Below, piece after piece: positions 34,292-36,740 of a stretch of 36,740 nt of DNA. This DNA is from an uncultured Pelagibacteraceae bacterium (GTDB lineage: Bacteria; Pseudomonadota; Alphaproteobacteria; Pelagibacterales; AG-422-B15). How positions within the stretch are numbered: the stretch's first letter is position 1; each line of letters starts with the position of its first letter. The translations under genes were made by a program, and so were the position numbers. The stretch is from NCBI GenBank assembly GCA_902521655.1, contig CABYSM010000010.1:1-36740 (forward strand), in the 5' to 3' direction. The notes beneath the pieces are model-generated. The model did not search any database, had not been told where the DNA came from, and was given only the letters and a program-made list of their open reading frames with translations.

Positions 34292-34741
34292 TTATTTATA
34301 CATTTCTTCAAGTATATTTTTTTCAATTGAATTCATTTTATTAAATTGTCTTTCAGTATCATGTTTATATCCTAGTAAGTGGAGTACACCATGTATGGTC
34401 ATTTTTGATAAATATTTATATTTTTTTATATTTTGTTCATAAGACTCATCAATAATTTTTTCACAAGCGATAACAACGTCCCCTAAGTAATTTTTATTTT
34501 CAATCTTCTCATTCATTGGAAATGATAAAACATTTGTAGGTTTATTTTTATTTCTATATCGTTGGTTTAAAAGTTTTATCTCACTATTTGATGTAAGAAG
34601 AAAACTAATAGAGATTTCGTTATTAGAAGAAAATTTTATTATTTTAAATATCTGGTTAACAGAATTAGAGATACATTTTTTATAGGAAGGCAAATTTTTA
34701 TTCCACTCTGGACTTTTTATATTATAGCTAATTTCCACCAT
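34292..34741 (-). CDS. ybeY: Endoribonuclease YbeY (rRNA maturation)
   Basis: 'NVLSFPM', 'GDVVIACEKI', 'TIHGVLHLLGYKHD' (HxxxHxxxxxH). Confidence 0.95.
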   Translation of the reverse strand: MVEISYNIKSPEWNKNLPSYKKCISNSVNQIFKIIKFSSNNEISISFLLTSNSEIKLLNQRYRNKNKPTNVLSFPMNEKIENKNYLGDVVIACEKIIDESYEQNIKKYKYLSKMTIHGVLHLLGYKHDTERQFNKMNSIEKNILEEMYK

Positions 34742-34746
34742 AATGG

Positions 34747-35793
34747 TTAAGATGATTTATCAAAAAGGTCTTTTATTTGGTCATCGTATGAATCATACGC
34801 ATTTATAATTTTTGTGACCATTTCATCTCTAACAATATCTTTTGAGCCGAGCTCAACAACCTCAATATTATCAATTTTTTCTAAAATTTTAACTGATTTT
34901 AATAACCCTGAGTCACTTTTTCTATTCAGGTCTATTTGAGATGGATCACCTGTAACAACCATTCTAGAATTTTTACCACACCTAGTTAAGAACATTTTTA
35001 TTTGCGTATGAGTTGCGTTCTGAGCTTCATCTAAAATTACAAAGGAATTATTTAATGTCCTGCCTCTCATGAAAGCTAAGGGAGCAATTTCAATTTCAGC
35101 AGATTCAATTTTCCTTAAGGCTATATCTGACGGCATAAGATCATAAAGACTGTCATATAAAGGTCTCAAGTAAGGATCTACCTTTTCTTTTAAATCGCCG
35201 GGTAAGAAACCAAGTTTTTCTCCAGCTTCCACTGCTGGTCTAGATAGAATTATTCTGTCAAATTTATTATCTAATAATTGAGAAACTGCTGCAGCAACAG
35301 CTAAAAATGTTTTGCCTGTTCCGGCTGGACCAACCGCAAAGATAATTTTCTTTTTCTGGAGAATATCTAAATAATGATTTTGCATTTTACTTTTACCAAT
35401 GACATCGAGTTTTGCTGTCTTGGTAACTGTCAAGTTTCTTATTTTGTCGTTTTCATTTAAAGATTGCATTTTTAGATTCTCCTGCATTAAATTAATATTG
35501 TTTCCTTTTCTGTTAGATTTTAAATCCTGTTGTGTTTTTAAAATTGCATTTCGCAAAATATTTCTGTATTTTTTTTCACCTTTAATGTTTAGTTGATTTC
35601 CTTTTTGAAAGACTTTAATAGGAAGCTGATCTTCAAAATAATTTAAATTTTCGTTGTTAACTCCAAATATCTCTACAACATCTAAGTTATCAATATTTAT
35701 TATGGAAGATCCTGATGGCAGGTCCTTTTGGTTTTCAGATATGGGTTTTATTTGTTTATTTTTCAAATTAAGCGGATAATCAATTTTCAACAA
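34747..35793 (-). CDS. phoH: PhoH-like ATPase (YbeZ)
   Basis: 'IIFAVGPAGTGKTFLAVAAAV', 'RPAVEAGEKLGFLPGDLKEKVDPYLRPLYD', 'FVILDEAQNAT', 'VVTGDPSQIDL'. Confidence 0.95.
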   Translation of the reverse strand: MLKIDYPLNLKNKQIKPISENQKDLPSGSSIINIDNLDVVEIFGVNNENLNYFEDQLPIKVFQKGNQLNIKGEKKYRNILRNAILKTQQDLKSNRKGNNINLMQENLKMQSLNENDKIRNLTVTKTAKLDVIGKSKMQNHYLDILQKKKIIFAVGPAGTGKTFLAVAAAVSQLLDNKFDRIILSRPAVEAGEKLGFLPGDLKEKVDPYLRPLYDSLYDLMPSDIALRKIESAEIEIAPLAFMRGRTLNNSFVILDEAQNATHTQIKMFLTRCGKNSRMVVTGDPSQIDLNRKSDSGLLKSVKILEKIDNIEVVELGSKDIVRDEMVTKIINAYDSYDDQIKDLFDKSS

Positions 35794-36740
35794 TTACCAT
35801 ATAAACTCTTATGGTTGCAAGACGTAATATCAATATCTTTTTCATGACCTGGCACTAGATCATTGGACTTAATATAAACAGATTGCATAAATGGCGTTCT
35901 TCCAAAGAAATACTCAGGATTACTTGAACTTTGATTCTCAATTAAAACTTTTACAGTTTTATTACAAAACTCATTATTAAAGGAGTATTGAATTTTTTTT
36001 AATTTTTCTTGTAACACTAGGAGTCTTTCTTTTTTCACTGAAATGGGAGTATTGTCAACTTCTGTCGATGACTTAGTTCCAGGTCTTGAACTATAAATAA
36101 ATGAATAAGATTGGGTAAACTCAATATCGTCAATAAGTTTTAATGTATCATTAAAATCTTGATCTGTCTCACCTGGATACCCAACAATAAAATCTGAAGA
36201 TATTTCAATATCTGGTTTTGCTTTCTTTAACCTATCGATAGTTCTTCGATAAAAATCAGGGTTATATTTTCTGTTCATTTTTTTTAAAATCGATTCTGAA
36301 CCAGATTGGACAGGTAAATGTAGAAATGGCATTAACTTCATATTATTTTTGTGTTCTTGAATTAATTCTTCATCCATATTAATTGGATGAGACGTTGTGT
36401 ACCTTATTCTTTTAACGCTATCAAATTCGCTGATTACTCTGATCAAATCCGATAGTTTGGCATTATTATTATTTGATTTATCATTATATGCATTGACGTT
36501 CTGACCGAGGAATACAATCTCTTTTGCTCCTTTTTGAGATAGTAATTTTACTTCATCGCTAATGGATTTAATGGACCGAGAATATTCAGGACCTCTTGTG
36601 TAAGGAACGACACAGAAAGAACAAAATTTATCACATCCTTCCTGGATTGTTACCATTGAAGATACTCCTTGCGGTCTCATTTGCTCAGACAAATAATCGA
36701 ACTTTTCATTCACTATAAAGTCAGTGTTAATTTGTTTGAA
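35787..36740 (-). CDS. miaB: tRNA-2-methylthio-N6-dimethylallyladenosine synthase, 5' end truncated by the window edge
   Basis: Radical SAM motif 'EGCDKFCSFCVVPYTRG', 'FLGQNVNAY', 'HLPVQSGSESILKKMNRKY', 'FIVGYPGETDQDF'; the frame stays open to 36740 upstream of the GTG at 36713. Confidence 0.95.
   Translation of the reverse strand, partial: FKQINTDFIVNEKFDYLSEQMRPQGVSSMVTIQEGCDKFCSFCVVPYTRGPEYSRSIKSISDEVKLLSQKGAKEIVFLGQNVNAYNDKSNNNNAKLSDLIRVISEFDSVKRIRYTTSHPINMDEELIQEHKNNMKLMPFLHLPVQSGSESILKKMNRKYNPDFYRRTIDRLKKAKPDIEISSDFIVGYPGETDQDFNDTLKLIDDIEFTQSYSFIYSSRPGTKSSTEVDNTPISVKKERLLVLQEKLKKIQYSFNNEFCNKTVKVLIENQSSSNPEYFFGRTPFMQSVYIKSNDLVPGHEKDIDITSCNHKSLYGNC

Overview
The window is an AT-rich, tightly packed bacterial chromosome segment. 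Gene order and family signatures fit a streamlined, SAR11-like marine alphaproteobacterium (inference from content only). It is almost entirely core genome: regBA; dnaA-dnaN-recF-gyrB; rpsT-mutM; ubiE-ubiB-coaBC-dut; a rubrerythrin / Fe-S oxidoreductase / DUF3501 operon; irr-fabA-fabB-fabI; purF; nusA-infB-rbfA-truB-rpsO-pnp; and miaB-phoH-ybeY-CBS protein-lnt-metK-trmB. I found no rRNA, tRNA, CRISPR, transposon or prophage, and no wholly new multi-gene system. The most interesting signals are in the few real intergenic gaps. (1) A perfect 17-bp Irr box (TTTAGAA-TCA-TTCTAAA) and a Fur-like palindrome lie upstream of a consensus promoter for the rubrerythrin operon, next to irr. (2) A promoter plus strong intrinsic terminator sits in the short nusA leader, where rimP would be expected, suggesting attenuation. 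(3) The ~320-bp dnaA-rpsT gap holds several perfect inverted repeats, one over the predicted dnaA -10. (4) A GC-rich hairpin lies between rubrerythrin and its operon partner. All regulatory calls were made by reading the sequence by eye and need experimental or comparative checks.
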